DNA from: Micromonospora chokoriensis
GTDB lineage: Bacteria; Actinomycetota; Actinomycetes; Mycobacteriales; Micromonosporaceae
Reading direction: 5' to 3'
DNA length: 64,000 bases
NCBI RefSeq assembly: GCF_000718555.1
Contig: NZ_JOAN01000029.1
Location: forward strand, 39,275 to 103,274
The notes beneath the pieces were generated by a model that was given only the letters and a program-made list of their open reading frames with translations, had not been told where the DNA came from and did no database searches. This document shows, one piece after another, positions 8,720-16,792 of the stretch. Numbering within the stretch: position 1 is the stretch's first letter; every line of letters starts with the position of its first letter. Both the position numbers and the translations under genes were made by a program.

Positions 8720-9099
8720 CAAGCCCGGAAGACACCGGGGAGAAGGCGGCCGCCTACGCCCGTGGCGTCGACGCGGGCCGGATCGAGCAGCGTCTACTGG
8801 GGCACGATGAGCACCTGCGAAAGATCAATGGCTCGATCGACTCGATGACACAGGCGCTCGGGTCGCTCACCGAGGAGCTACGCGCCAACGTCACCCTGCT
8901 CAGCAGCAACGTGGCCGCAGACCGCCGGGACACCACTGAGCGAGCGAAGATCGCGGCGGTGCGGGTCGAGGAGGCGGGCATCGTCGAGTCCCAGAGGACG
9001 GTCCGCTGGACGACCTGGCAGCGGTGGTTCGCCGTCGTCGGCGCGATCGTCCTGGTCGTGAACTTCGGCCTGGGTCTCTACCTCGCGTTCAGCCGTTGA
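8716..9099 (+). CDS. C-terminally membrane-anchored helical protein, unknown function
   Basis: This 127-residue protein is mostly hydrophilic helix (residues 1-95, including HDEHLRKINGSIDSMTQALG and TEELRANVTLLSSNVAADR). It ends in a single transmembrane segment, WFAVVGAIVLVVNFGLGLYL, followed by only four residues. This is a tail-anchored layout with a probable coiled-coil in the cytoplasm. The start at 8716 overlaps the stop of the preceding small ORF. A longer GTG reading from 8599 is possible but places the start one base after the AGGAG. The stop overlaps the end of the converging nitroreductase gene by 11 bp. No family is recognised. Confidence 0.65.
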   Translation: MTSPEDTGEKAAAYARGVDAGRIEQRLLGHDEHLRKINGSIDSMTQALGSLTEELRANVTLLSSNVAADRRDTTERAKIAAVRVEEAGIVESQRTVRWTTWQRWFAVVGAIVLVVNFGLGLYLAFSR

Positions 9100-9559
9100 C
9101 CGGTTCCAGCACCACCACTGTGGTCTCGGACGATCGTCGCGCCGCGTGGGCGTCGAAGTTCTTGTCGGCCTCGCGCCAGCGTGGCCACAGGCGCGATCGC
9201 TCGTCGTCGGTGGCGGCACGACCGTGGACCTGCCGCCGCCCGTCGACCAGATCGACGAACGCGTCGGGACGAGCCTGGAGGTTGAGCCACCAGGCGGGCT
9301 GGCCCTCCCCCCACCCGTTCATCGCCACGGCGACCAGGTTCGGACCATCCTCGAAGTACGCGAGAATGACGCCGCGTTGCTGGCCGGTGCGGCGCCCGAT
9401 CGTGGTCAGCCGCAGCGTGCCCCAGCGGTTCTCGCGCGGTCGCCACAACCCGACCCGGCCGCCAGAGGTTCGGTACAGGCCCCGGTGCACCGACCAGGCC
9501 AGTCGGATGAACCACCGTGGCGGAAGCCACGGCGCCTTCGTCTCCGGACCATCCGACAT
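9089..9559 (-). CDS. Deazaflavin (F420)-dependent nitroreductase-family protein
   Basis: This 156-residue protein has the split beta-barrel of the Ddn family, named for the mycobacterial F420-dependent nitroreductase. Typical features are RLTTIGRRTGQQRGV for cofactor phosphate contact, ILAYFEDGPNLVAVAMNGW and PAWWLNLQARPDAFV. Members bind reduced F420 and reduce quinones or nitro compounds. The start at 9559 is supported by GGGAGG with a 5-nt gap; the earlier ATG at 9574 is less likely. It converges on the tail-anchored protein gene, so it is transcribed separately. The physiological substrate is unknown. Confidence 0.85.
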   Translation of the reverse strand: MSDGPETKAPWLPPRWFIRLAWSVHRGLYRTSGGRVGLWRPRENRWGTLRLTTIGRRTGQQRGVILAYFEDGPNLVAVAMNGWGEGQPAWWLNLQARPDAFVDLVDGRRQVHGRAATDDERSRLWPRWREADKNFDAHAARRSSETTVVVLEPVNG

Positions 9560-9618
9560 GAGGACCTCCCGCATTGACTACTGCTGATGGCGCTCCGCCT
9601 TGGCGACAAGTATGAGGG

Positions 9619-10374
9619 CTAGCGCCGCCAGGCGTCGATGGCGCGTACGCCGTCACGCACGACCCGGTCCAGGATGGCGGGGTTGCCGCTGGTGCCCTCC
9701 CACCCCTGGTCGTCGAAGACGGTGACCACGGTGTCGACGCGGGCCACGGCGATCTGGCTGGTCGCGGTGCCGCCGGTGCGCTCGCCGTTCAGGCTTGTCT
9801 CGGGCCAGGTCCGGGTCAGCAGCAGCGTGTCGTCGCCGACGCTGGGCAGGGCCTGGCTCTTGACGGTGACGCGGTTTCCGGACTGGTCGTACGAGGGGCA
9901 CGCCTGAACTGCGGTGCGGAGACGGCCCAGGTAATCCGAAGCGCCGTCGCCGTCGAAGGTGAAGATGGTCTGGTGGATCATTCCCTGCGGCACGTTGCTG
10001 GAGGGCTCGCCGGCCTTCTGGTAGGTGACGGTCATCGCGGCGCTCGCGGTGACCTGCCGGCCGCCGGTGCCGAACTCGTTGCCACACAGCTTCGGCAGCG
10101 CCTCCTCGACGGGCGTCGTCCGTCGCGGAGACTTCCGTAGCTCGGCGGGCAACTCGACGAAGGCTGAGGTCGGGATGGTCACCTGGGCGGTGGCGCTCGG
10201 CGATGGTGGGTCTGTCGGGGGCGCTGACACCGACGTGGTGGTCGGTGCGGTGGTCGCCGGGGCCGAGCCGGGCGGATCCTCGGTAGCGGTGCAGGCAGCG
10301 ACCAGTGCGATGGTGCCGAGCAGCGCGAGTGCGCGTCGCGTACGGGCCATCGGCCGTGGTGTGTATCGGCTCAT
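9619..10374 (-). CDS. Secreted lipoprotein, unknown sensor-like domain
   Basis: This 251-residue protein has a basic N-terminus, a hydrophobic core and a lipobox LVAAC with the modified cysteine at residue 28. It should be attached to the outer face of the membrane. A Pro/Thr/Ser-rich linker (about 30-70) precedes a globular domain of roughly 170 residues with CGNEFGTGGRQV, MTVTYQKAGEP and a closing DGVRAIDAWRR. The overall plan resembles PknH-type extracellular sensor domains and related actinobacterial lipoproteins, but this is a fold impression only. The start at 10374 has AGGGG at a suitable distance. It is divergent from the argS unit. Confidence 0.65.
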   Translation of the reverse strand: MSRYTPRPMARTRRALALLGTIALVAACTATEDPPGSAPATTAPTTTSVSAPPTDPPSPSATAQVTIPTSAFVELPAELRKSPRRTTPVEEALPKLCGNEFGTGGRQVTASAAMTVTYQKAGEPSSNVPQGMIHQTIFTFDGDGASDYLGRLRTAVQACPSYDQSGNRVTVKSQALPSVGDDTLLLTRTWPETSLNGERTGGTATSQIAVARVDTVVTVFDDQGWEGTSGNPAILDRVVRDGVRAIDAWRR

Positions 10375-10494
10375 CATCACCCCTCGTCTATCCTCGGGCA
10401 GTTCCCTGCGCGGCGTCGACCGAAACGACCACGCCGCAGACGTCGACCGGGCCACCGCAAGCGAATCGACGTGTCGTCGCACCGGCCGGGCCGC

Positions 10495-10507
10495 TATGCT
10501 GCCCCGC
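10495..10507 (+). promoter_or_regulatory. -10 box for a leaderless argS leader transcript
   Basis: TATGCT at 10495-10500 is followed by exactly 7 nt and then the ATG of the leader ORF. That is the classic spacing for transcription starting on the initiation codon, common in actinobacteria. No convincing -35 box is seen. Confidence 0.5.
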
Positions 10508-10600
10508 ATGACCAGCGTGATCGCTCAGTGCACCGGACTGTCGTGTGACGTCCCGGTCGGTGCACAGCGACGCCGGCGATCCGTCGCCCGCCCGCGCTGA
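10508..10600 (+). CDS. Arginine-rich leader peptide upstream of argS
   Basis: This 30-codon ORF begins MTSVIAQCTG and ends RRRRSVARPR. Six of the last ten codons are arginine, including four in a row (CGA CGC CGG CGA). It lacks a ribosome site but has a TATGCT -10 box 7 nt before the ATG, so it is probably translated from a leaderless mRNA. Twelve nt after its stop comes a perfect 10-bp hairpin, and 122 nt after it the argS start. This is the layout of ribosome-mediated attenuation, in which slow decoding of arginine codons reports low charged tRNA-Arg. The peptide itself probably has no other role. Confidence 0.65.
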   Translation: MTSVIAQCTGLSCDVPVGAQRRRRSVARPR

Positions 10601-10611
10601 CCTGATTTCTG

Positions 10612-10637
10612 CGACCGGCGGATCGAGCCGCCGGTCG
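10612..10637 (+). terminator. Candidate attenuator hairpin between leader and argS
   Basis: The arms CGACCGGCGG (10612-10621) and CCGCCGGTCG (10628-10637) pair perfectly around a 6-nt loop and are followed by TTTGCTGG. An alternative pairing exists: 10577-10583 (CGATCCG, inside the arginine codon run) with 10619-10625 (CGGATCG), plus TCGC at 10584-10587 with GCGA at 10611-10614. This would open the hairpin, as an antiterminator does. The U-tract is short, so termination strength is uncertain. Confidence 0.55.
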
Positions 10638-10722
10638 TTTGCTGGTCGTCCTCGGTCCGCCCGTATCTCCCCTGGCAAACGGCTCGCGTGACGGCGCGGG
10701 TCCGAGCGAGAACGGCGTACTC

Positions 10723-12441
10723 ATGGATCTTGAAAAGTTGTTGTCCGACCGGCTGGCGCCGGCGTTCGCGGCGGTGGCCGGCGGCCCGGTCGACCCGCTC
10801 GTGCGGCGGTCTGGGCGCGCGGACTTCCAATCCGACGCGGCGCTGGCGCTGGCCCAGCGGCTCGGCCGCCCGCCGCGGGACATCGCCACCGCGGTGCTGG
10901 CGCACGCGGTGCTCGACGACGTCGGGGTGTCGGCGGAGGTTTCCGGGCCGGGGTTCATCAATCTGACCGTTGCCGACCGGGCCCTGGCCGACCTGGTCGC
11001 CGGGCTGGCCGGCGACGCCCGGCTCGGCGTGCCGTCGACGGTTACCCCGCAGACCGTGGTGGTCGACTATTCGGCGCCGAACGTGGCGAAGGAGATGCAT
11101 GTCGGGCATCTCCGTTCCACTGTCATCGGCGACGCGGCGGTGCGGCTGCTGGACTGGCTCGGGCACCGGGTGGTGCGGGTCAACCACCTGGGTGACTGGG
11201 GGACACCGTTCGGCATGCTGATCGAGCACCTGGTCGACCTCGGTGAGGCCGAGGCCGCGCAGAATCTGTCGATGGGAGACCTGGACTCCTTCTACCGGGC
11301 GGCCCGGGTGAAGTTCGACGCCGACGAGGCGTTCCGGGAACGGTCCCGGCTGCGGGTGGTCGCGTTGCAGAGCGGCGACGAGCGGACCCGGCGGTTGTGG
11401 CGGTTGCTGGTGACGCAGTCCGAGCGGTACTTCCTGACCGTGTACGACCTGCTCGACGTGACGTTGTCCGGGGACGACTTTCGGGGCGAGAGCGCCTACA
11501 ACGACCTGCTCGCGGGCGTCGTCGACGATCTGGGCCGGTTGGGGCTGCTGCTGCCCAGCGGTGGTGCCGACTGCGTCTTCCCGCCCGGGTTCAGCGGCCG
11601 GGACGGCGAGCCGTTGCCGCTGATCGTGCGCAAGAGCGACGGCGGGTACGGCTACCCGGCCACCGACCTGGCCGCGTTGCGGCAGCGCGTCGGCGAGTGG
11701 GGAGCGACCCGGCTGTTGTACGTCGTCGGCCTACCGCAGCGGCAGCACTTCGCGATGGTGTTCGCCGTCGCCCAGGCGGCTGGTTGGCTCAGCCCGCCGG
11801 CCCAGGCTGAGCACCTGGGCTTCGGGTCGATCCTCGGCGACGACGGGCGGATGTTGCGCAGCCGGGCCGGTGAGTCGGTGAAGCTGGTCGGGCTCCTGGA
11901 GGAGGCGGTCGCCCGCGCCACCGACCTGGCCCGCAGGAGAAACCCGGACCTGGACGCCGAGGCCGCCGACGAGATCGGCCGCGCGGTGGGCATCGGCGCG
12001 ATCAAGTACGCCGACCTGTCCGTCGACCGGACCAAGGACTACGTCCTGGACTGGGAACGGATGCTCGCGCTGGATGGCAACACCGCGCCTTACCTCCAGT
12101 ACGCGTACGCCCGGATTCGGTCGGTGCTGCGGCGGGCCGGGGCCGCACCGCGGCCGGACACACCAATCGTGTTCGCGCAGCCGGTGGAGCGGGCACTGAC
12201 GATCGAGCTGCTCGGCTTCGGCCCAGTGGTCGGTGCGGTGGAGCGGAGTCTCGAACTCCATCAACTCGCCAGCTACCTGCACCGGCTCGCGACCGCGTTC
12301 AACGCGTTCTACGAGCGCTGCCCGGTGTTGCGGGCCCCGGACGAGCTGCGGGAGAGCCGGCTGCTGCTGGCCGAGCTGACCGCCCGGACCCTGCGGCAGG
12401 GGCTGCACCTGCTCGGCATCCGAACGCTTGAGCGGATGTGA
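10723..12441 (+). CDS. argS: Arginyl-tRNA synthetase
   Basis: This class I synthetase charges tRNA-Arg with arginine using ATP. At 572 residues it fits ArgRS length. The N-terminal additional domain (about 1-100) is followed by the catalytic motif VAKEMHVGHLRSTVIGD (HIGH-type, near 126), NHLGDWGTPFGML, and KSDGGYGYPATDLAAL. The C-terminal anticodon domain contains YLQYAYARIRSVLRRAG. The KMSKS position reads MLRSRAG near 377; ArgRS is known to vary here, but this version lacks the usual lysine. The ATG at 10723 is the first that matches the family N-terminus. The gene is preceded by the arginine-rich leader and hairpin. It ends 20 bp from the converging ArsR gene. Confidence 0.93.
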   Translation: MDLEKLLSDRLAPAFAAVAGGPVDPLVRRSGRADFQSDAALALAQRLGRPPRDIATAVLAHAVLDDVGVSAEVSGPGFINLTVADRALADLVAGLAGDARLGVPSTVTPQTVVVDYSAPNVAKEMHVGHLRSTVIGDAAVRLLDWLGHRVVRVNHLGDWGTPFGMLIEHLVDLGEAEAAQNLSMGDLDSFYRAARVKFDADEAFRERSRLRVVALQSGDERTRRLWRLLVTQSERYFLTVYDLLDVTLSGDDFRGESAYNDLLAGVVDDLGRLGLLLPSGGADCVFPPGFSGRDGEPLPLIVRKSDGGYGYPATDLAALRQRVGEWGATRLLYVVGLPQRQHFAMVFAVAQAAGWLSPPAQAEHLGFGSILGDDGRMLRSRAGESVKLVGLLEEAVARATDLARRRNPDLDAEAADEIGRAVGIGAIKYADLSVDRTKDYVLDWERMLALDGNTAPYLQYAYARIRSVLRRAGAAPRPDTPIVFAQPVERALTIELLGFGPVVGAVERSLELHQLASYLHRLATAFNAFYERCPVLRAPDELRESRLLLAELTARTLRQGLHLLGIRTLERM

Positions 12442-12461
12442 CGAGCCAGTGTCCCGCCCGG

Positions 12462-12833
12462 TCAGCGGGCCTTCTTCGTCGCCCGCTTCCGGGGCGGCGT
12501 CAACAGGTCGGCGATCTGCGCGATCGCGGCGGGCACCAGGCGGTAGTACGCCCAGACCCCGCGCTTGTCGCGTTCGAGCAGGCCGGCCTCGGTGAGGATC
12601 CGAAGGTGATGACTCACCGTCGGTTGGGAGAGGTTGAGCGACGAGGTGAGGTCACTTACCGACGCCTCACCTTCCGGCGCGGACTGGATCAGGCTGAGCA
12701 GCCGGAGTCGCGCCGGATCGGCGAAGGCCTTCAGCACCCCCGCTAGCCGCTCGGCATCGGCCCGCTTGATGGGATCGCCGGTCAGCGGCGAGATCGCAGG
12801 CATGGCAGTTTTCGCAGTTCCCACGCCTGCCAT
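12462..12833 (-). CDS. ArsR/SmtB-family transcriptional regulator
   Basis: This is a small winged-helix repressor of about 123 residues. It has the ArsR pattern LAGVLKAFADPARLRLLSLI, SVSDLTSSLNLSQPTVSHHLRIL as the helix-turn-helix, and RDKRGVWAYYRLVP as the wing. The family responds mainly to metals or redox signals. No CxC motif of the arsenic type is visible, so the ligand is not predicted. The start is uncertain: ATG at 12833 and ATG at 12803 are both possible, and neither has a good ribosome site. ATGGCAG and CTGCCAT form an inverted repeat over 12801-12833, across the two starts, possibly an autoregulatory site. It has no obvious target gene beside it. Confidence 0.82.
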   Translation of the reverse strand: MAGVGTAKTAMPAISPLTGDPIKRADAERLAGVLKAFADPARLRLLSLIQSAPEGEASVSDLTSSLNLSQPTVSHHLRILTEAGLLERDKRGVWAYYRLVPAAIAQIADLLTPPRKRATKKAR

Positions 12834-12939
12834 AGTGACACCAACACCATCAATAAAGCGGCAGAACCGGCACCAGTACCCCAATGGCGTCCGGATCGGG
12901 CCGTGTGGAGCGTTACGAGACTCCACACGGCCCGGTGCG

Positions 12940-14133
12940 TCAGCGGCGGGGCTTCGGCGCGAGGCGCGGCAGGACGTACGGCGGTCCTGCGAAGATCAGG
13001 TCGGACTTCAGCTCCTGGTATGCGCGCTTGGGCTGGTAGTTCTCGTCGTAGATGGTGGCCAGGCCCTCCGGCGGGTCGTCGAACCAGCCCGGCACCCAGG
13101 AATGCCTGTCACTGAAACCCCAGACCGTGTACGACAGGCAGCTCCGCACGGCGAGGCACGCCTTCATCAGCACGCTGAAGTTGGCGGCCGACGCCTGGAG
13201 CCGGGGATTGATCTCCTCCGAGTTGCCCGCCTGGACGCCTGCTGTCATCTGGCTGCGGACGTCGACCTCGGTGAACGCGGTCGCGACGCCGAGCCCGCTG
13301 AACTTCTTCAGCGCGGCGGTCACCTGGAGGGTGTCGAAGTTGCCGTACTGGGTGCCGAGGTGGCCCTGGGAGCCGACGCCGTCGATCGGGACGCCCTGGG
13401 CGCGCAGGCCCTTGGTCATGTCGTACACGAACTGGGTCTTGTCGTCCGCCGGGTTGCCGGAGCCGAACGCCTCGATGTTGTAGTCGTTGTAGAAGAGCAG
13501 TGCCTTGGGGTCGGCGGCCCGCGCCCAGCGGAACGCGTCGGCGATGTAGCCGGGCCCGAGGTTCTGCGCCCAGAAGCCCTTGTAGTGCAGGGTCGACGGG
13601 GTGTCCCACGGGTCGCTGACCGCCTCGTTGACCACGTCCCACTGCCAGATCTTGCCCTGGTAGCGCTTGACGACGGTGGTGATGTGTTTGCGCAGCAGCT
13701 CGCGCAGCTCCTGCTTGCTGATGGAGCCGTCGGCGACGCCACTGGTCAGCCAGCCGGGTAGTTGGTTGTGCCAGACCAGCACGTGGCCGCGCACGCTCTG
13801 CCGGTTGCGCTTGGCGAAGTCGACGAGCTGGTCGGCCGGCGCCCAGTTGTAGGTGCCGCGGGTGGGCTCCAGGCTCTCCCACTTCATCGCGTTCTCCGCG
13901 GTGACCGAGGAAAACTCGGAGGACGCCAGCGTGCGGTACTGCGGGTCGCTGGCGTCGTTGAGGGCATCAATGCTCACGGCGGTGCCGACGTGCAGGCCGT
14001 GGCGTAGGCCGAGGGTGGCGAGGCTCTGCGCCGTGGGGTCGTACGGCCGGCTCGCGGTGGCCGGCACCGTGTTCAACGCCGCAATGGTCGCGACGGCGAC
14101 CACGCCGACGGTCGTCCACTGTCTCAGCTTCAT
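12940..14133 (-). CDS. Secreted GH10 endo-1,4-beta-xylanase
   Basis: This 397-residue enzyme has a signal peptide ending about ATAS (residue 28) and a single GH10 barrel that hydrolyses internal xylan bonds. The acid/base glutamate is E170 in WQWDVVNEAVSD and the nucleophile is E289 in ATAFTEVDVR. Substrate-binding signatures SVTAENAMKWE, RGHVLVWHNQLPGW and GVGSQGHLG are intact. There is no carbohydrate-binding module, unlike many streptomycete xylanases; a short basic tail ends the protein. It stands alone about 17 kb from the arabinose genes, but both suit plant hemicellulose use. Upstream palindromes at 14280-14340 suggest substrate-responsive repression. Confidence 0.93.
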   Translation of the reverse strand: MKLRQWTTVGVVAVATIAALNTVPATASRPYDPTAQSLATLGLRHGLHVGTAVSIDALNDASDPQYRTLASSEFSSVTAENAMKWESLEPTRGTYNWAPADQLVDFAKRNRQSVRGHVLVWHNQLPGWLTSGVADGSISKQELRELLRKHITTVVKRYQGKIWQWDVVNEAVSDPWDTPSTLHYKGFWAQNLGPGYIADAFRWARAADPKALLFYNDYNIEAFGSGNPADDKTQFVYDMTKGLRAQGVPIDGVGSQGHLGTQYGNFDTLQVTAALKKFSGLGVATAFTEVDVRSQMTAGVQAGNSEEINPRLQASAANFSVLMKACLAVRSCLSYTVWGFSDRHSWVPGWFDDPPEGLATIYDENYQPKRAYQELKSDLIFAGPPYVLPRLAPKPRR

Positions 14134-14279
14134 CTGCGTTCCCTTCCGTTTTCATAGACAACTATCGATCTTGAAGCGCAGGGTGCGGTGCTGACAGGTG
14201 GAGCAGGGGGTCGGTAATCGGTAACCGGAAACTTGCTCGAAACGTTAAGGCGGTCGATGTCGGGACGTCAACCGTCAAC

Positions 14280-14340
14280 ATTTCCGGAAATTGGTCGTAT
14301 GACCTGCGGAGCCTCAATCGGCTTGCCATCGAAACTTTCG
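14280..14340 (-). promoter_or_regulatory. Palindromes upstream of the xylanase gene
   Basis: ATTTCCGGAAAT (14280-14291) is a perfect 12-bp palindrome, and CGAAACTTTCG (14330-14340) is a dyad with one central base. The second fits the CGAAANTTTCG pattern reported upstream of streptomycete xylanase genes. They lie about 150-210 bp upstream of the xylanase start and downstream of the preceding gene's stop. Confidence 0.55.
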
Positions 14341-14368
14341 GGTGCCGGCAATCTCGCCAGCCGTCGGG

Positions 14369-14848
14369 CTACTGGTCGTACCGACGGGTGACGCCGGCGG
14401 TCAACTCCGCGGTGGCGATCATGCGCGCGACCTCGATGGGCGGCGAGCGGAGTTCACTGGCCACGACCTCGAAGGGGTCGACCACGCCGGATCCGGCCAC
14501 GGGCCGGTCGACGGCGAGCACGTAACGGAAGCCTCTGGGCGAGTTTGGTGCCTCCCGGACGGCCCAACTCGCCGCGTGATTGGTGATCATGAACTCCGCG
14601 AGGAACGACGCGAGGTCGGTGTGCAGGGTGACCCAGTCGTCCTGAGTGAACTCGTTGAGCGGAAGCTCCGACAGGTATGCCCGCAGGTACGGCACCAGCG
14701 CGATCGGGTCGCCGGTGAGCGCCTCAGCGGGAGCGTTCGTTTCCTTTGCGAACTCTTGGAAACTCTGATGAGAGTCACCCGCCCAGGTCGGCAGCTCGTC
14801 GTGCGCCTGAGCCATGCCGTTGTTGCTCATTGTGCTTTCGTCATTCAC
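14369..14848 (-). CDS. Hypothetical protein of about 159 residues
   Basis: This acidic, soluble protein (begins MNDESTMSNNGMAQAHDELP) has no signal peptide or membrane segment. Recognisable but uninformative stretches are TQDDWVTLHTDLASFLAEFM and RGFRYVLAVDRPVAGSGVVDPF. The start could be the ATG at 14848 or the one at 14830, and neither has a strong ribosome site. It lies 14 bp downstream of the PIG-L deacetylase gene in the same direction and may be cotranscribed with it. The codon bias is like its neighbours, which supports it as a real gene. I do not recognise the family. Confidence 0.6.
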   Translation of the reverse strand: MNDESTMSNNGMAQAHDELPTWAGDSHQSFQEFAKETNAPAEALTGDPIALVPYLRAYLSELPLNEFTQDDWVTLHTDLASFLAEFMITNHAASWAVREAPNSPRGFRYVLAVDRPVAGSGVVDPFEVVASELRSPPIEVARMIATAELTAGVTRRYDQ

Positions 14849-14862
14849 TTAGCCCGGACCGG

Positions 14863-15684
14863 TCAGCGCAGGCCGGCGAAGAGGTCGTCCTCGGGCGTCG
14901 GCGCGCCGGTCCGGTCACGGACCCGGAGGAAGGTCTCCATGCCCATCAGCTCGGTGAACCGCTCCTGGCCCAGTTGCAGGAAGAAGATGTTCTCGGTCTG
15001 ACTGGCGTGCGTGGCCAGCGCGGCGAACTTCTGCGCGCCGTACTTGCTGGTGTCGACCCAGGTGGTGATCTCGTCGTCGGGTAGGCCGAGCTGCGGCTCC
15101 GCCGCGTCCGGCTCGGCCCACTCGACGCCGAGCTCCTTCATGATCCGGCCGAACTCCGCGAACGCCGTACGCGGCACCGTGGTCCAGTAGACCTTCGCCG
15201 GGACGTCCGTCTGCTCGACGGCGGCCATCGTGATCCGGTGGGCCTGGATGTGGTCCGGGTGGCCGTAGAAACCGTTCTCGTCGTACGTGACGATCACGTC
15301 CGGCTGGTACTGCCGGATCAGGTCCGCGAGCCGGGCCGCCGCCTCCGCCAGCGGCGTCGTCCAGAACGCGCCGGGCAGATCGTTTGTCGGCCAGCCCATC
15401 ATCCCGGAGTCGGCGTAGCCGAGGGTCTCCAGGTGGGTGACGTTCAGCGTCGCGCAGCTGGCCTCCAACTCGGCCTGGCGCATCGCCACGACGGCGGCCG
15501 GGTCGTGCCCCTCATCACCCGGCTTGACCCCACCCGGGCCGTCCCCACATCGCCCGTCGGTGCAGGTCACCAGCACGGTCGTGACCCCCTCGGCGGCATA
15601 GCGGGCCAGGACGCCGCCGGTGCTCGTCGCCTCGTCGTCGGGGTGGGCGTGCACCGCCATCAGGGTCAGAGGTCGCTCAGCCAT
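14863..15684 (-). CDS. PIG-L / LmbE-family deacetylase, mycothiol-conjugate-amidase-like
   Basis: This 273-residue zinc hydrolase carries the family metal motif AVHAHPDDEATSTGG at residues 10-24 and the second ligand region YGHPDHIQAH. Actinobacterial members include MshB (deacetylates GlcNAc-inositol in mycothiol synthesis) and Mca (cleaves mycothiol S-conjugates during detoxification). The C-terminal part with WTTVPRTAFAEF and the length are closer to Mca/MshB than to glycopeptide deacetylases, but I cannot separate the two by eye. The hypothetical gene at 14369 follows 14 bp later. The enzyme is cytoplasmic. Confidence 0.8.
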   Translation of the reverse strand: MAERPLTLMAVHAHPDDEATSTGGVLARYAAEGVTTVLVTCTDGRCGDGPGGVKPGDEGHDPAAVVAMRQAELEASCATLNVTHLETLGYADSGMMGWPTNDLPGAFWTTPLAEAAARLADLIRQYQPDVIVTYDENGFYGHPDHIQAHRITMAAVEQTDVPAKVYWTTVPRTAFAEFGRIMKELGVEWAEPDAAEPQLGLPDDEITTWVDTSKYGAQKFAALATHASQTENIFFLQLGQERFTELMGMETFLRVRDRTGAPTPEDDLFAGLR

Positions 15685-15882
15685 GCCAACACCCTACGGC
15701 CACCCGGCGACGGCTCCGCCCTGACCGCCATCGGTCTCCACCGCCAGCAGCGGGAGCGGCATCCTACCCAGTTCGGCATCCGTCGAGCGGTCCTTGTCTG
15801 AACGGTGATCAGCCTTCTGACAGGTCGCTAGATTCAGGCGTGATCAGCACATCCGCGCGGGTCCGGACGCAGGGAGAAGTCG

Positions 15883-16788
15883 ATGGCGAGGGCCGCTGCC
15901 GGGTTCACTGACCTGCGACAGGTCGAGGCCGGCCTGCTGAACGTCGGGTACGTCGACGCGGGGCCGCCCGCCGGGGACGCGGTGATCCTCCTGCACGGGT
16001 GGCCGTACGACATCCACAGCTTCGCCGACGTCGTACCGCTGCTCACCGCCGCCGGTCACCGGGTCGTCGTCCCGTACCTGCGGGGCTACGGCACGACCCG
16101 GTTCCTCTCCGACGACACCTTGCGAAACGGCGAGCCGGCGGCCATGGGGCTCGACCTCATCGCCCTGATGGACGCCTTGAAGATCGACACCGCGAAGCTC
16201 GCCGGGTTCGACTGGGGCGCGCGGACGGCCGATGTCGTCGCGGCGCTGTGGCCCGAGCGCTGCCGCGGGTTGGTCTCGGTCAGCGGCTACCTGATCGACG
16301 GCCAGAAATCGGGCACGGTGCCGTTGCCGCCGAAGGCGGAGTTCGCGTGGTGGTACCAGTACTACTTCGCCACCGAGCGTGGCCGGGAAGGCTACGACAA
16401 GAACCGGCGCGACTTCGCCAGGCTGATCTGGCACACCGCGTCCCCCAAGTGGACGTTCGACGACGCGACGTTCGACCGCAGCGCGGCGGCGTTCGACAAC
16501 CCCGACCACGTCGACATCGTCATCCACAACTACCGCTGGCGGCTGGCCCTCGCCGACGGTGAGCCGCAGTACGCCGAGATCGAGGAGCGTCTGGCCGCGA
16601 AGCCGAAGATCACCGTGCCCAGCATCTCCCTGGAGGGGGACGCCAACGGTGCGCCGCACCTGGAGCCCACCGTCTACGGCAAGCAGTTCGCCGGGCCGTA
16701 CGAGCATCGGACCGTCGGGGGCGGTGTCGGGCACAACCTGCCGCAGGAGGCGCCGCAGGCCTTCGCGGACGCGGTGCTGGAAGTCTGA
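15883..16788 (+). CDS. Alpha/beta-hydrolase, epoxide-hydrolase-like
   Basis: This 301-residue enzyme shows the oxyanion motif LLHGWPYDIHSF, the nucleophile elbow LAGFDWGARTAD, and the catalytic histidine in GVGHNLPQEAP. The nucleophile position is aspartate, not serine. In this superfamily that points to epoxide hydrolases or haloalkane dehalogenases, which form an ester intermediate with Asp. The cap region is rich in Trp and Tyr (FAWWYQYYFATERG). GGGAGAAG precedes the ATG. It stands alone and ends 4 bp from the converging prfH gene. The substrate is unknown. Confidence 0.8.
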   Translation: MARAAAGFTDLRQVEAGLLNVGYVDAGPPAGDAVILLHGWPYDIHSFADVVPLLTAAGHRVVVPYLRGYGTTRFLSDDTLRNGEPAAMGLDLIALMDALKIDTAKLAGFDWGARTADVVAALWPERCRGLVSVSGYLIDGQKSGTVPLPPKAEFAWWYQYYFATERGREGYDKNRRDFARLIWHTASPKWTFDDATFDRSAAAFDNPDHVDIVIHNYRWRLALADGEPQYAEIEERLAAKPKITVPSISLEGDANGAPHLEPTVYGKQFAGPYEHRTVGGGVGHNLPQEAPQAFADAVLEV

Positions 16789-16792
16789 CTCG

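Noticed and set aside
9619..10600. Plus-strand frame (10025-10600) ending in the argS leader sequence
   Set aside because: Only the last 30 codons have a promoter and a functional context; the upstream part is antisense to the lipoprotein gene.
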